A stretch of DNA of 64,000 nucleotides from JAZBPO01 sp963691775 (lineage in GTDB: Bacteria > Pseudomonadota > Gammaproteobacteria > Pseudomonadales > Azotimanducaceae). Position 1 is the first letter of the stretch, and every line of letters begins with the position of its first letter. Both the position numbers and the translations under genes were made by a program. Shown here one piece after another: positions 25,613 through 34,730 of the stretch. The DNA lies in contig OY829369.1 of the NCBI GenBank assembly GCA_963691775.1, positions 4,588,001 to 4,652,000 on the forward strand, in the 5' to 3' direction. A model generated the notes under the pieces. That model did not search any database. It was not told the DNA's origin and was given only the letters and a program-made list of their open reading frames with translations.

Positions 25613-26434
25613 TCAGAAGCCGAACAGGCGCCGCGCGTTCCGGGTCGACGTCGCAGCGACCGTCTCCGGAGATTCGTCCCTGCACACCGCCAGGGTAGCA
25701 ACAACCCAGGGCAAGAAGGCCGGTTCGTTCCTCCGGGACTTGCGCCGCGGACGAAGCGTTCGGGGTAGCAGATAGGGTGCATCGGTCTCGATCAAGAGGC
25801 GGTCCGCGGGAATTCCTGCCGCAAGGTGCTGCAGCCGTTCACCGCGGCGTTCGTCGCAAATCCAGCCCGTGATGCCGATGTACAGATCGAGCGCGAGGGC
25901 GCGTTCGAGGTCCTCCCCCGTCCCGGTGAAGCAGTGCAGAACACCACGCACACGCCCCGCGAAGGGCTCGAGTACTTCGAAGAATCGGCCTGCTGAATCA
26001 CGTTCGTGCAGGAACAGTGGCAGCGCCGTCTCCTCAGCCAGCTCGATCTGCGCGCGAAAGACCGCCTCCTGGACGTCACGGGGCGAAAAATCTCGATTGA
26101 AGTCGAGGCCGGTCTCGCCCACGGCACGAACGCCCGCGCGTGCAAGCAGCCCCCGAAGTCTCCGGATCCAGTCGCCGCCCACGTCCTTCGCGTGATGCGG
26201 GTGTACGCCTGCCGTTGCCGAGAGATGGGCGGGCGCGCTGTCGGCCAGGGCCGCGGCAGCGATGGAGTGCCGAACGTCGGTTCCGGTCACGAGTTGATGT
26301 TCGACCCCGACGCTGCGAGCCCGCACGATCAGCGCGTCGCGATCCGCCTCGAAGCTGCTGTCGGTGAGATTTACGCCGATGTCTACCAGGGGGCCGTATG
26401 GTGCCCCGGCCGGAAGAGGGATTTCTTCTTTCAC
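25613..26434 (-). CDS. tatD: TatD metal-dependent nuclease
   Basis: A 273-aa TIM-barrel metallohydrolase of the TatD DNase family (3'-5' exonuclease in DNA and RNA quality control). It follows E. coli TatD proper rather than YcfH or YjjV: LVDIGVNLTDSSFEADRD at about 16-33 replaces the HxH motif, then TAGVHPHHAKD, AVGETGLDFNRDFSP near 117, LFLHERDS, VLHCFTGTGED, GITGWICDERRG and LLIETDAPYLLPR near 214. The start overlaps the upstream lipoprotein stop (ATGA). Confidence 0.95.
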   Translation of the reverse strand: MKEEIPLPAGAPYGPLVDIGVNLTDSSFEADRDALIVRARSVGVEHQLVTGTDVRHSIAAAALADSAPAHLSATAGVHPHHAKDVGGDWIRRLRGLLARAGVRAVGETGLDFNRDFSPRDVQEAVFRAQIELAEETALPLFLHERDSAGRFFEVLEPFAGRVRGVLHCFTGTGEDLERALALDLYIGITGWICDERRGERLQHLAAGIPADRLLIETDAPYLLPRTLRPRRKSRRNEPAFLPWVVATLAVCRDESPETVAATSTRNARRLFGF

Positions 26435-26877
26435 CGGATGCGCGCGGCCAGTGCCGCGCGAAGCGCCTCCACGCGCTTGCTGTTCGTTTCCCAGTCATAC
26501 CAGCCAATACGGGCGGAGGAACGGACGTCGATGCTGCCGTCGTCCCGGATCAGGAACTCGACATCATCCTTGTAGCGTACGAGACGCGTCGTGAACTCTG
26601 CATGTACGTAGCGGCCGTCGTCGCTGAGGATGCGATAGCCACTCATCGAGCCGAGCACGGCGAGGAGATTGTCATGCGCCTGCTCGGCGCTTTGGCCTCC
26701 ATCGAGTGCGGCAACGGAATCACCGCCGGGTCCGGGATCTTCGAGGCTCACGGCGCAGCGCGGCGCGCGCTCGCAGGGGCTGAAGCTCAGCGCGCCGTCG
26801 GCGCCTTCGAGCACGTGAGAGGCGGGCGCGCAGCCGGCGAGCAGGAGGATGATTGCGAGGGGCAGCAGGCGGGTCAC
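26431..26877 (-). CDS. DUF1499 lipoprotein
   Basis: A 148-aa protein with a lipoprotein signal: TRLLPLAIILLLAGCAPAS, lipobox LAGC, acylated Cys at about 15. The mature part matches DUF1499: a Cys-containing opening (CERAPRCAVSL), then YRILSDDGRYVHAEFTTRL, VRYKDDVEFLIRDDG, and VRSSARIGWYDWETNSKRVEAL near the C-terminus. Function is unknown. It is joined by ATGA overlaps to slt upstream and tatD downstream. Confidence 0.88.
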   Translation of the reverse strand: MTRLLPLAIILLLAGCAPASHVLEGADGALSFSPCERAPRCAVSLEDPGPGGDSVAALDGGQSAEQAHDNLLAVLGSMSGYRILSDDGRYVHAEFTTRLVRYKDDVEFLIRDDGSIDVRSSARIGWYDWETNSKRVEALRAALAARIR

Positions 26878-28850
26878 TGTTCTTGCTCCGTGAGAAAGGG
26901 ATGAGGCTCGCCGAGATGCTCGGCGTAGATGCGCGCGAAGTAGAGCACGTTCTGCACGTAGCGCCGCGTTTCCCTGAACGGAATGCTTTCGATAAAGACA
27001 TCGGCGGGCTGCGCGGAGCGCCCGCGCAGCCAGCGATCGATGCGGGTCGGGCCGGCGTTGTAGGCCGCGGCGGCGACGACGCGATTGCCATCGAAGCGAT
27101 CGTAGAGTTCACGCAGATACAGCGACCCTAGCTGTAGATTCTTCTCTGCGTCGATGAGTTGCCAGGTGTTGGCTAGGCGGACGTTGTAGCGCCGTGCCGT
27201 CGAGCGCGCGGTCGCGGGCATGAGTTGCATCAGGCCCATGGCGCCAGCGCTGGAGCGAGCATCGTGCATGAACGCGCTTTCCTGCCGGGTAAGTGCGAAC
27301 AGCCAGGGCGCAGGCAGATCGCGGGCGTTCGCGTAGCGCTTCAAAGGGGCTTCGTAGGCAAGCGGAAAGCGCAGGTCGACATGATCCCAGTGCTCTCCTT
27401 CGATGGTTGCCTGGATCGACTGGCGCGGCCAGTTCTCCTGCGACAGGAGCGTTGCGAGCAAGAGCAGTTCGTTATCGTCGAGGCGCCGCATCAGCCAGGC
27501 GAGCTCGCGGCGCCCGTCGCCGAGTTCGCCGATGGCGCGCAATTCCAACGCGCGTTGGAGTGCAGGGTCGCGGCGCAGTTCGGCAAGTGCTGTGTCACCA
27601 TCGATTGGCGCCGCCGCAGCAATCCTTGCCGGGACATCGAGGCGATGGGCCGCAAGGAAGCCGTAGAAGCTTCGATCGCGCGCGAGCGCTGCGAAGGCCG
27701 AGCGCGCGTCGTCGCGTCCGGCGGGCGTCGTCGCAACGGCTTCCGCGGCCCGCGCAGACCAGTAGCGCCAAACGAGGCGCTGTCTCTCATGTGGCGCGAG
27801 CCGCGCGATCCAGATGGGGACGTCTGCCCAGCGCTGTGCGCGCACGACGCTGCGCAGGATATGTTCAACGAGGCCCTCAGGGATCACGTTCGTGCCTTCG
27901 GGGCCGAACTCGTCCGGTGGCCAGGGCAGTGCTGCGAGCTCGCTGATCCGACCGTTGTCCGCGTGCTTGCGCAGGATCGAACGCCGTACTTCGCCCTGTT
28001 GGTCGGCGCTGAGCTCCAGGTGTCCGAGCCATCGCGCGAGCTCCGCATCGGCGAGATCGGCATCCCGGCGCGCAAGACGCTTGAGCGTGTGCGTGACAAC
28101 TTCGGCTTCGCGCGCCGGCCAGCGGCCGCCGCCGACGCTGTTCAGCCGTCGCAGGCGCGCGGGTGCCCGGTGCAGGGCCAGCATCTGCTCGCCCAGACGG
28201 CGGCTGTCGCCGGCGCGCAGATAGCGGGTGAGATAACTGCCAAGGCCCACACGGCCTGCCTCGACTACAAGCACGAAACGCGCCCAGGCCGTTGCGTCGT
28301 CGATGCCGTCGCTGCGCCGCCACGCCTTGAAGAGCGGATCGCAGTCGTCAACCTGCGAGCGATCCACGAGCCATAGGGGGCGCGCCCGTGCGAATGCCGC
28401 GTCGCGTGCGCCTGTTTCGAGCAGGGCGCGCGCATGCAGGCACGCGTGGCGCGTGCTCGGCGCACGATCGGGATCATAGTGCTCCAGATAGAGCGTCCAC
28501 TTGCCGCGACGCGCGAGATTGTCGAGCCAGTGCCGATAGGCTCGGTCCGCGAGCGGCGTTTCGGCGTAGCGGTCCATGAAGGCGTAGACGTCGTCCGGCG
28601 TTGCGCGAGAGATGTAGCGCAGCAAGGACTCGTAGCGCAGATAGGGTTCGAGGGGATAGGTGGCGAGGTTGGCCGTCCGTCTTTCGAAGCTCTGCAAACG
28701 CGCAGCAAAAAGGTCTGCGCGCGCGGCCTCATATTCGGCCCGCTGTGCATCTAGGGTGGGGTCGTCGGACGCGATTGCCGGGCTGAGGTTCGGGCACAGC
28801 GCACAAACGAGGGCGAAGCGTAGCGCGATACGGCGCCTCGAGCGTTTCAT
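26874..28850 (-). CDS. slt: Soluble lytic murein transglycosylase (Slt70 type)
   Basis: Periplasmic enzyme that cleaves peptidoglycan glycan strands to 1,6-anhydro products. The 658-aa chain has an N-terminal signal peptide (MKRSRRRIALRFALVCALC...AIA), the long alpha-superhelical U and L domains and a C-terminal SLT catalytic domain: FALTRQESAFMHDARSSAGA with catalytic Glu at about 502, then MGLMQLMPATA and AAAYNAGPTRIDRWLR. The start was set at ATG 28850, where a true signal peptide begins; the frame stays open to 29066 into the usp region. It overlaps the DUF1499 gene by 4 nt. Confidence 0.95.
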   Translation of the reverse strand: MKRSRRRIALRFALVCALCPNLSPAIASDDPTLDAQRAEYEAARADLFAARLQSFERRTANLATYPLEPYLRYESLLRYISRATPDDVYAFMDRYAETPLADRAYRHWLDNLARRGKWTLYLEHYDPDRAPSTRHACLHARALLETGARDAAFARARPLWLVDRSQVDDCDPLFKAWRRSDGIDDATAWARFVLVVEAGRVGLGSYLTRYLRAGDSRRLGEQMLALHRAPARLRRLNSVGGGRWPAREAEVVTHTLKRLARRDADLADAELARWLGHLELSADQQGEVRRSILRKHADNGRISELAALPWPPDEFGPEGTNVIPEGLVEHILRSVVRAQRWADVPIWIARLAPHERQRLVWRYWSARAAEAVATTPAGRDDARSAFAALARDRSFYGFLAAHRLDVPARIAAAAPIDGDTALAELRRDPALQRALELRAIGELGDGRRELAWLMRRLDDNELLLLATLLSQENWPRQSIQATIEGEHWDHVDLRFPLAYEAPLKRYANARDLPAPWLFALTRQESAFMHDARSSAGAMGLMQLMPATARSTARRYNVRLANTWQLIDAEKNLQLGSLYLRELYDRFDGNRVVAAAAYNAGPTRIDRWLRGRSAQPADVFIESIPFRETRRYVQNVLYFARIYAEHLGEPHPFLTEQEQ

Positions 28851-28914
28851 GGCATCCCGAGCCCAGGACAGACGTGGGCCACGTACGGCTGTGTGGGCCG
28901 ATCGGCTGCGAGCG

Positions 28915-29358
28915 TCAGTCTTCGGACTGTCCGACCCGAACGGCGAGAACGTCGCAGGTCGCGCCGTGCAGCACTGCGTTCGCCGTGGAGCCAAGCAGCA
29001 GAGCGATGCCGTGGCGCCCGTGCGAACCGACCACCACGAGGTCGACGTCCTTGCACTTGGCGACACGATGAATCTCCGATTCCGGGCGTCCGAAAATCAG
29101 GTACTGATCGTCGGGCGCGATGTCCAGGCGGCTTGCGAACTCCGCGAGATGGCCTTTGGCCTGATCGTGGATCTGGTCCTGAACCGATGAAAGATCCATC
29201 GGAATATCTCCGCCATAGGCCAGCGAGAGCGGCTCGATGACGTGGATGATGCTGAGTTTCGAGCCGAAGGCTGTCGCGAGCGCGCGAGCCTGTTCGGCGA
29301 CAGGCATGGATTCCTCGGTGAGATCGACTGCAAGCAACAGGTGCTCGTATCCCGCCAT
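28915..29358 (-). CDS. Universal stress protein (UspA family)
   Basis: A 147-aa Usp-fold protein. The N-terminal HLLLAVDLTEES holds the first nucleotide-binding Asp. The ATP-binding signature G-2x-G-9x-G-S/T is intact as GSHGRHGIALLLGST at about 118-132, so it is of the ATP-binding UspA/UspF type rather than an ATP-independent form. It lies 64 bp upstream of slt on the same strand. A GC-rich stem-loop lies 25 nt ahead of its start. Confidence 0.92.
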   Translation of the reverse strand: MAGYEHLLLAVDLTEESMPVAEQARALATAFGSKLSIIHVIEPLSLAYGGDIPMDLSSVQDQIHDQAKGHLAEFASRLDIAPDDQYLIFGRPESEIHRVAKCKDVDLVVVGSHGRHGIALLLGSTANAVLHGATCDVLAVRVGQSED

Positions 29359-29382
29359 GCTGGCCCCCCGTTATGGTGACAA

Positions 29383-29403
29383 CCGAGCCCCCCCAAGGCT
29401 CGG
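29383..29403 (-). promoter_or_regulatory. Stem-loop in the universal stress gene leader
   Basis: CCGAGCC and GGCTCGG form perfect 7-bp arms around a 7-nt loop, 25 bases upstream of the usp ATG. On the usp transcript the loop is G-rich. It could affect translation or mRNA stability, or be a protein site. No T-run follows, so it is not a standard terminator. Confidence 0.3.
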
Positions 29404-29499
29404 CGCGAGCATCGCACGACGCCGACGGCCCGAACAACCGAGTCTGCGCGCGCGCCTGTCGGACGAGACTGGGGCTACACTCGCGCCTCTGGAGGCCTC

Positions 29500-30120
29500 A
29501 TGTCTGTCACGCTCGCGCTCGTCATCTTCGTACCGCTTATTCTTTTTGGCTGGCTCGTGTCGCAGGCCATGCCGACGCCGCGCGAGCGGCAATTGCAGCG
29601 CCTGCGAAATCGTGCCCGTGATCACGACATCGTCGTGACCCTGCGTCACGTGAAGGACCCGGATCCGGATCCCGCCGATCGGGTGTCTAGCGGCGGGAAA
29701 GTGCGTGATCCGCGGCAGGAAGTGGCGGCCTATGCCCTTCCAATGAGACTCCCCCCGGGCGTCGACGGACGACACGCACCCGCCTGGCGCGTTCAATACC
29801 TGCGAAACCACGCGAATGCGGTACATGATGCGGGCTTGTGCCCGGGATGGCGCTTCGAGACCGCGGGCCTGCCCCTGACCGGCTCGGCCGTAGCTGAACT
29901 GTCGGAGTTTCTTGCAGATGCGCCCGCCGGGACCGTACAGATCGAGGGCGACAAGCGTGAAGTGGCCCTGTGCTGGCGTGAGCGCGGCGAGGCCGAGGAA
30001 GTGGATGCGGTCGCGGATCTGCTTGCCGGATTGGCGACGTGGCAGGCCGCCCTGGCAGCACAGGTGGCGTCGGCTGAGCGTGCCGCGCGCTCGGTCGATG
30101 GAATGGATCCTGAGGGCTGA
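29500..30120 (+). CDS. Hypothetical membrane-anchored protein, 206 aa
   Basis: I do not recognise a named family. One N-terminal TM helix (VTLALVIFVPLILFGWLVSQA, about residues 3-22) is followed by a basic stretch (PRERQLQRLRNRARDHD) and a soluble cytoplasmic domain with LRHVKDPDPDPADR, WRVQYLRNH and a C-terminal helical region. The start has GGAGG about 6 nt upstream and a TACACT -10-like hexamer some 25 nt before the ATG. It sits between usp and topA. Codon bias matches its neighbours, so it is a real gene. Confidence 0.75.
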   Translation: MSVTLALVIFVPLILFGWLVSQAMPTPRERQLQRLRNRARDHDIVVTLRHVKDPDPDPADRVSSGGKVRDPRQEVAAYALPMRLPPGVDGRHAPAWRVQYLRNHANAVHDAGLCPGWRFETAGLPLTGSAVAELSEFLADAPAGTVQIEGDKREVALCWRERGEAEEVDAVADLLAGLATWQAALAAQVASAERAARSVDGMDPEG

Positions 30121-30181
30121 TCGCCAACCATCGGGTAGACACCATTCGTCTGCCGGGTGCGCAGGGAAATGCAGCCGGGCT

Positions 30182-30211
30182 TTGACCCGCTCTCGAAAAT
30201 GCTGCTATTCG
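30182..30211 (+). promoter_or_regulatory. Weak promoter candidate for topA
   Basis: TTGACC (5/6 to the -35 consensus) is separated by 18 bp from TATTCG, a poor -10. It lies in the 249-bp gap between the hypothetical gene and topA. Downstream in the same gap CCGGCGC (30271-30277) and GCGCCGG (30310-30316) could pair as a leader stem. Only the -35 is convincing. Confidence 0.3.
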
Positions 30212-30369
30212 TGAAAAAGGAAAGGCAGGCGCGCGTCCTCGATGGGCGGTCGCCTCCATGAACCCAGAAGCCGGCGCGAAGGACTCTCCCGCGTCAGCGT
30301 TTGCCCCGTGCGCCGGGCATGCTTTGCAGACGCGGAGCAGCGGCACGGCACGACCTATCAAGAGGACGC

Positions 30370-33066
30370 ATGGCCAAGTCACTCGTCATCGTCGAGTCGC
30401 CCGCCAAGGCGAAGACCATCAATCGGTATCTCGGCAACGACTACATCGTCAAATCGAGCGTTGGACACATCCGCGATCTGCCCACGTCGGGCAGTGGCGC
30501 CCCCGTGGATGCAAAAGCGCGTGCTGCAGAGGCGGCCAAGACGCGCAAGATGACGCCGGCGAAACGCGCCGCCTACAAGAAGAAGAAAGCGCGCGATCAG
30601 CTCGTGGCGCGCATGGGCATCGACCCGGATAAGGGGTGGGATGCGCACTACGAAATCCTTCCCGGCAAGGAAAAGGTCGTGAAGGAGCTGCGTCAGGCGG
30701 CGGAGCGCGCCGATACGGTGTACCTCGCGACGGACCGAGATCGAGAGGGTGAAGCGATCGCCTGGCACCTGCAGCAGGCGATTGGCGGCGACCCGACTCG
30801 CTACAAGCGCGTGGTGTTCAACGAGATCACGAAGCGGGCCATCGAGCATGCCTTTTCCGAGCCCGGCGACGTCGACGTCGATCGCGTCAATGCTCAGCAG
30901 GCCCGCCGTTTCCTCGACCGAGTGGTCGGCTACATGGTTTCGCCGCTGCTCTGGTCCAAGGTCGCAAGAGGCCTGTCGGCGGGGCGGGTGCAGTCGGTCG
31001 CCGTGCGTTTGATCGTCGAGCGCGAGCGGGAGATTCGCGCTTTCGTACCGGAGGAGTACTGGGAGGTCTTCGCCAACCTCGCGCGCGATGAGCAGCTCGG
31101 TGAAGTGGTGAACGCGCGTTTCCAGGTTGCCAGACAGGGCGGAGCGAACTTCCGTCCAGGCAGCGAAGCGGCCACCAACGCGGCGCTGGCGCTGCTGCGT
31201 GACGCCACCTACGAGGTCTCGAATCGAGAGGATCGCCCGACGTCCACGCGGCCCGGTGCGCCCTTCATCACGTCAACGCTGCAGCAATCGGCGAGTACCC
31301 GCCTCGGGTTCACCGTCAAGAAAACGATGACCCTCGCCCAGCGGCTCTACGAGGCCGGCCACATCACCTACATGCGGACCGACTCGACGAACCTTTCCGC
31401 GGAGGCCGTCGAAGCCTGTCGCGGCCTGATCCGCAAGGATTTCGGCGACCTGTATCTCCCGGATGCGCCGCGCGTGTACGCGAGCAAGGACGCAGCTCAG
31501 GAAGCGCATGAGGCAATTCGTCCCTCAGAGGTGACGCGGCGGCCTGAGTCGATCCCGGATCTCGACCATGATGCGCGGCGGCTCTACGAGATGATCTGGC
31601 GCCAGTTCGTGGCCTGCCAGATGCCGAACGCTCAGTACACGAGCACGACCATTACGGTCGCGGCGGGCGATTTCGAACTGAAGCTCCGCGGACGCATCCT
31701 GCGCTTTGACGGCTACACGCGCGTGCAGCCGCCGACGTCCAGAAGTGACGGGGACGCGGTCGTACCTGATCTTCAGGTCGGCGAGCCCTTGCGCCTCATG
31801 AAGCTTGATCCCTTCCAGCATTTCACCAAGCCGCCACCGCGCTTCGGAGAGGCGAGCCTGGTGCGGGAGATGGAAAAGCTTGGCATCGGTCGTCCGTCCA
31901 CCTACGCAGCGATCATCCAGACGATCCAGGATCGCGGTTACGTGAAGCTGGAGAACCGGCGCTTCCACGCCGAGAAGATCGGCGAGATCGTTACCGACAG
32001 ATTGACTGAGAGCTTCGAGAACCTGCTCGACTACGACTTCACGGCGCGCATGGAGGAGACCCTCGACGAGGTCGCCGATGGCGAGAAGGCCTGGAAACTC
32101 GTACTCGACGAGTTCTACGGAGACTTCAAGACAAAGCTCGAGACCGCTGAGGAAAAGGACGGCGGCATGCGTCCGAATTCGCCGGTCGATACGCCAATCG
32201 AGTGCCCCGCGTGCGGGCGTCACATGCAATTGCGGACAGCGTCGACGGGCGTCTTCCTGGGCTGCTCGGGCTACACGCTGCCGCCGAAGGAGCGTTGCAC
32301 GAAGACGCTCAACCTGATTCCTGGTGATGAAGCTGTTGATCTCGACGCGGACGAGGAGAGCGAGTCCAAGGCCCTGCTTGGCAAACGCCGCTGCACGATC
32401 TGCGGTGGTTCGATGAACAGCTGGCTGCTCGATGAGAAACGCAAGCTGCATGTATGCGGCAATTCGCCCGATTGCCCGGGCCTTGAGATCGAGGAAGGCG
32501 AGTTCAGGATCAAGGGTTACGAAGGGCCGACTCTTGAGTGCGACAAGTGCGGATCGGAGATGCAGCTCAAGTCCGGCCGGTTCGGAAAGTATTTCGGCTG
32601 CACGAACGAGGCATGCAAGAACACTCGGAAACTGCTTCGCAACGGAGAGCCTGCGCCGCCCAAGATGGATCCGGTGCCCATGCCTGAGCTCCAGTGCGAG
32701 AAGGTGGAGGACACCTACGTACTCCGGGACGGCGCAGCGGGCCTGTTCCTCGCGGCAAGCCAGTTTCCGCGGCATCGCGAGACGCGCGCTCCGCTCGTGC
32801 GGGAACTGCTCCCGCATCGATCCGAGATCGATCCGAAATACACCTTCCTGTTCGATGCGCCAACCGAAGATCCGCAGGGCAATCCCGCGGTCATCCGCTG
32901 GTCTCGGAAGCTCAAGGAGCAGTATGTGATGAGCGAGGTGGACGGGAAGGCGACCGGCTGGCGCGCGGTCCATCAAGGTGGCGTCTGGCAGACGGCTGAA
33001 CCGGAAGTGGTCAAGAAGGGTGGCCGCCGCAGGAAAGCGCCGGCCAAGAAGAAGGCGGCGGTCTGA
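30370..33066 (+). CDS. topA: DNA topoisomerase I
   Basis: Type IA topoisomerase that relaxes negative supercoils. The 898-aa protein has the Toprim domain (VIVESPAKAKTINRYLG at about 6-22; acidic triad ATDRDREGEAIAWHL near 120), the active-site motif HITYMRTDSTNLS with catalytic Tyr near 335, and HEAIRPSEV. Three C-terminal zinc ribbons follow: CPACGRHMQLRTASTG, CTICGGSMNSWLLDEK and CDKCGSEMQLKSGRFGKYFGC, then a basic tail (KKGGRRRKAPAKKKAA). ATG 30370 has AGAGGA 4 nt upstream; an upstream TTG at 30301 is open but not family-like. It converges on lexA. Confidence 0.97.
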   Translation: MAKSLVIVESPAKAKTINRYLGNDYIVKSSVGHIRDLPTSGSGAPVDAKARAAEAAKTRKMTPAKRAAYKKKKARDQLVARMGIDPDKGWDAHYEILPGKEKVVKELRQAAERADTVYLATDRDREGEAIAWHLQQAIGGDPTRYKRVVFNEITKRAIEHAFSEPGDVDVDRVNAQQARRFLDRVVGYMVSPLLWSKVARGLSAGRVQSVAVRLIVEREREIRAFVPEEYWEVFANLARDEQLGEVVNARFQVARQGGANFRPGSEAATNAALALLRDATYEVSNREDRPTSTRPGAPFITSTLQQSASTRLGFTVKKTMTLAQRLYEAGHITYMRTDSTNLSAEAVEACRGLIRKDFGDLYLPDAPRVYASKDAAQEAHEAIRPSEVTRRPESIPDLDHDARRLYEMIWRQFVACQMPNAQYTSTTITVAAGDFELKLRGRILRFDGYTRVQPPTSRSDGDAVVPDLQVGEPLRLMKLDPFQHFTKPPPRFGEASLVREMEKLGIGRPSTYAAIIQTIQDRGYVKLENRRFHAEKIGEIVTDRLTESFENLLDYDFTARMEETLDEVADGEKAWKLVLDEFYGDFKTKLETAEEKDGGMRPNSPVDTPIECPACGRHMQLRTASTGVFLGCSGYTLPPKERCTKTLNLIPGDEAVDLDADEESESKALLGKRRCTICGGSMNSWLLDEKRKLHVCGNSPDCPGLEIEEGEFRIKGYEGPTLECDKCGSEMQLKSGRFGKYFGCTNEACKNTRKLLRNGEPAPPKMDPVPMPELQCEKVEDTYVLRDGAAGLFLAASQFPRHRETRAPLVRELLPHRSEIDPKYTFLFDAPTEDPQGNPAVIRWSRKLKEQYVMSEVDGKATGWRAVHQGGVWQTAEPEVVKKGGRRRKAPAKKKAAV

Positions 33067-33123
33067 CGCGTGCGTGGCGGCCCGGGTATCCGAACCGCCT
33101 CGCTGCCGTAACCCGCACTCAGG

Positions 33124-33732
33124 TCAGTTCAGTTCGTTCCGGATCACGCCGACGCCGAGGCCTTCGATCGCGAAGGCCTGCTCCCGCAGATCCACCTCGA
33201 TTGGATCGAAGTCCGGGTTTTCCGCGATGAGCGTTACGCGATGACGCGCGCGCGTGTCCTGCTGGAAACGCTTGACGGTGACCTCATCTTCAATACGCGC
33301 AACGACGATTTGTCCATTGCGTGCCGACTCGGTCTTGTGCACGGCGAGTAGGTCCCCATCGAGGATGCCTGCGTCGCGCATGCTCTGGCCGCGGACCCGG
33401 AGCATGAAGTCGGCCCTGGGTCGGAACATTGCAGCAGGGACCTCTACGTGGTCCTCCACGTTCTCTTCGGCGAGGATCGGGTTGCCCGCTGCGACGCGTC
33501 CGACAAGGGGAACGCCTGGCGGAGCGGGAAGGCGGATGCCGCGCGATGTGCCAGGGATCATCTCGATAGCACCCTTGCGCGCAAGGGCCCTCAGGTGTTC
33601 TTCCGCCGCATTCGGTGACCGGAAGCCGAGCTCCGAAGCAATGTCGGCGCGCGTGGGCGGGTAGCCCGTGTCCTCGATCCAGCGGCGGATGAGTTCCAGC
33701 ACTTCGGACTGGCGTCGGGTGAGCTGTTCCAT
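33124..33732 (-). CDS. lexA: LexA SOS repressor
   Basis: Transcriptional repressor of the SOS regulon that self-cleaves on RecA filaments. The 202-aa length equals E. coli LexA. The winged helix-turn-helix is at about residues 1-65 (PPTRADIASELGFRSPNAAEEHLRALARKG). The cleavage site VAAGNP has Ala82-Gly83, catalytic Ser is near 117 (GQSMRDAGI) and Lys near 154 (VTVKRF), each two residues below the E. coli numbering. The start at ATG 33732 is fixed by this alignment; the frame is open to 34008 but those residues are not LexA. Two LexA-box-like sites overlap its promoter. Confidence 0.97.
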   Translation of the reverse strand: MEQLTRRQSEVLELIRRWIEDTGYPPTRADIASELGFRSPNAAEEHLRALARKGAIEMIPGTSRGIRLPAPPGVPLVGRVAAGNPILAEENVEDHVEVPAAMFRPRADFMLRVRGQSMRDAGILDGDLLAVHKTESARNGQIVVARIEDEVTVKRFQQDTRARHRVTLIAENPDFDPIEVDLREQAFAIEGLGVGVIRNELN

Positions 33733-33758
33733 GGGCGCGCTCGTGAAGAGGTGAATAC

Positions 33759-33791
33759 ATGGAAGTATATCCAGCCTGTATGTCCATGCAA
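33759..33791 (-). promoter_or_regulatory. lexA promoter with two overlapping SOS boxes
   Basis: On the minus strand TTGCAT (33791-33786) and TATACT (33769-33764), 16 bp apart, form a promoter reading into lexA. Two LexA-type boxes overlay it: TTGCATGGACATACAG (33791-33776) covers the -35 and CTGGATATACTTCCAT (33774-33759) covers the -10. Each matches 11 of 16 positions of the CTG-N10-CAG consensus and they are one base apart, as in E. coli lexA, which has two boxes. Autoregulation is inferred. Confidence 0.65.
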
Positions 33792-33893
33792 GGTTGGCGC
33801 GATGCTGGCGTCCTGCCAGCGTTGGCAGCACGGGTGCGGGGCGACTAACCTTTTCGCTCACGCGTAAAGCGCCGGCTGGAGGGTCAGGTAACG

Positions 33894-34730
33894 ATGCACG
33901 CAAGGGGGGTGATTGCGTTCGCGCTGCTGGGAGTAAGCGGACTGGCGCCGGCTCAGATGCTGGTTGCGCCCTCGGCCTTCGCTTCCTGGCTTGCCGACGC
34001 CGACGCAAGTGCTTCTGAAGCGGGCCTGGCGCTCGCGAAGGCGGCGCACGCTCAGGATCTGGGGTTCGGTGATTCGCGCAGTGCCGTGCGCATGGTGCTG
34101 CATGATGGCCGGGGCCGCAGCTCCGAGCGGGAACTGAGGATCCTCGAGCTGGAGGGCGAGGCGAGCGCCGGCGATCGCAGCCTCGTGCTCTTCGACTCGC
34201 CGCCTGACCAGCGAGGCACTGCGCTGCTCACCTGGAACCAGGGTGACGCAGACGATGATCAATGGCTGTATCTGCCAGCGCTGCGTCGCGTGAAGAAGAT
34301 CGCGGCACGCAATCGCTCAGGCCCGTTCGTCGGTAGCGAGTTCGCGTTCGAGGACCTCACGGCCGAGGACGTAGAGAACTACCAGTGGCGCTATCTGGAC
34401 AGTGCAGAGTGCGCGCTCGGTGCCTGTTACCGGGTCGAGCGCGTTCCCGTCGAGAGCTGGAGCGGATACTCGCGCCAGATCGCGTGGTACGACGTTGATG
34501 CGCTGCGCCTCGCGCGCGTCGAGTACTTTGACCGCAAGGGAGAGCACCTGAAGACGCTTGAAGCGGAAGAGTGGCTCGAAGGTGAGGGTGGCTACTGGCG
34601 CGCCGGCTATATGCACATGGAAAACCATGTCACCGGGCGGCGAACGGAGCTCTTCTGGTCTCCTCATACGTTCGGGACGGGCCTCAAGACGGCGGACTTC
34701 AGCACGAACGCCCTGCGGAGAGCCCGCTGA
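33894..34730 (+). CDS. LolA-like outer membrane lipoprotein-sorting family protein
   Basis: A 278-aa exported protein of the COG2834-type 'outer membrane lipoprotein-sorting' family that is distinct from LolA itself. Signal peptide RGVIAFALLGVSGLAPAQM; then LVLFDSPPDQRGTALLTWNQ, DDQWLYLPALRRVKKIAARN, GSEFAFEDLTAEDVENYQWRY and a closing HTFGTGLKTADFSTNALRRA, all typical of this group. Homologues usually sit beside an RND/MMPL exporter and a beta-barrel protein. Here the barrel follows, overlapping by 4 nt if its CTG start is right, and no exporter is present. GGAGGG lies about 10 nt before the ATG. Confidence 0.88.
   Translation: MHARGVIAFALLGVSGLAPAQMLVAPSAFASWLADADASASEAGLALAKAAHAQDLGFGDSRSAVRMVLHDGRGRSSERELRILELEGEASAGDRSLVLFDSPPDQRGTALLTWNQGDADDDQWLYLPALRRVKKIAARNRSGPFVGSEFAFEDLTAEDVENYQWRYLDSAECALGACYRVERVPVESWSGYSRQIAWYDVDALRLARVEYFDRKGEHLKTLEAEEWLEGEGGYWRAGYMHMENHVTGRRTELFWSPHTFGTGLKTADFSTNALRRAR

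Noticed and set aside
31525..32976. 483-codon antisense frame inside topA
   Set aside because: It opposes the catalytic and zinc-ribbon part of topoisomerase I; composition is that of a shadow frame.
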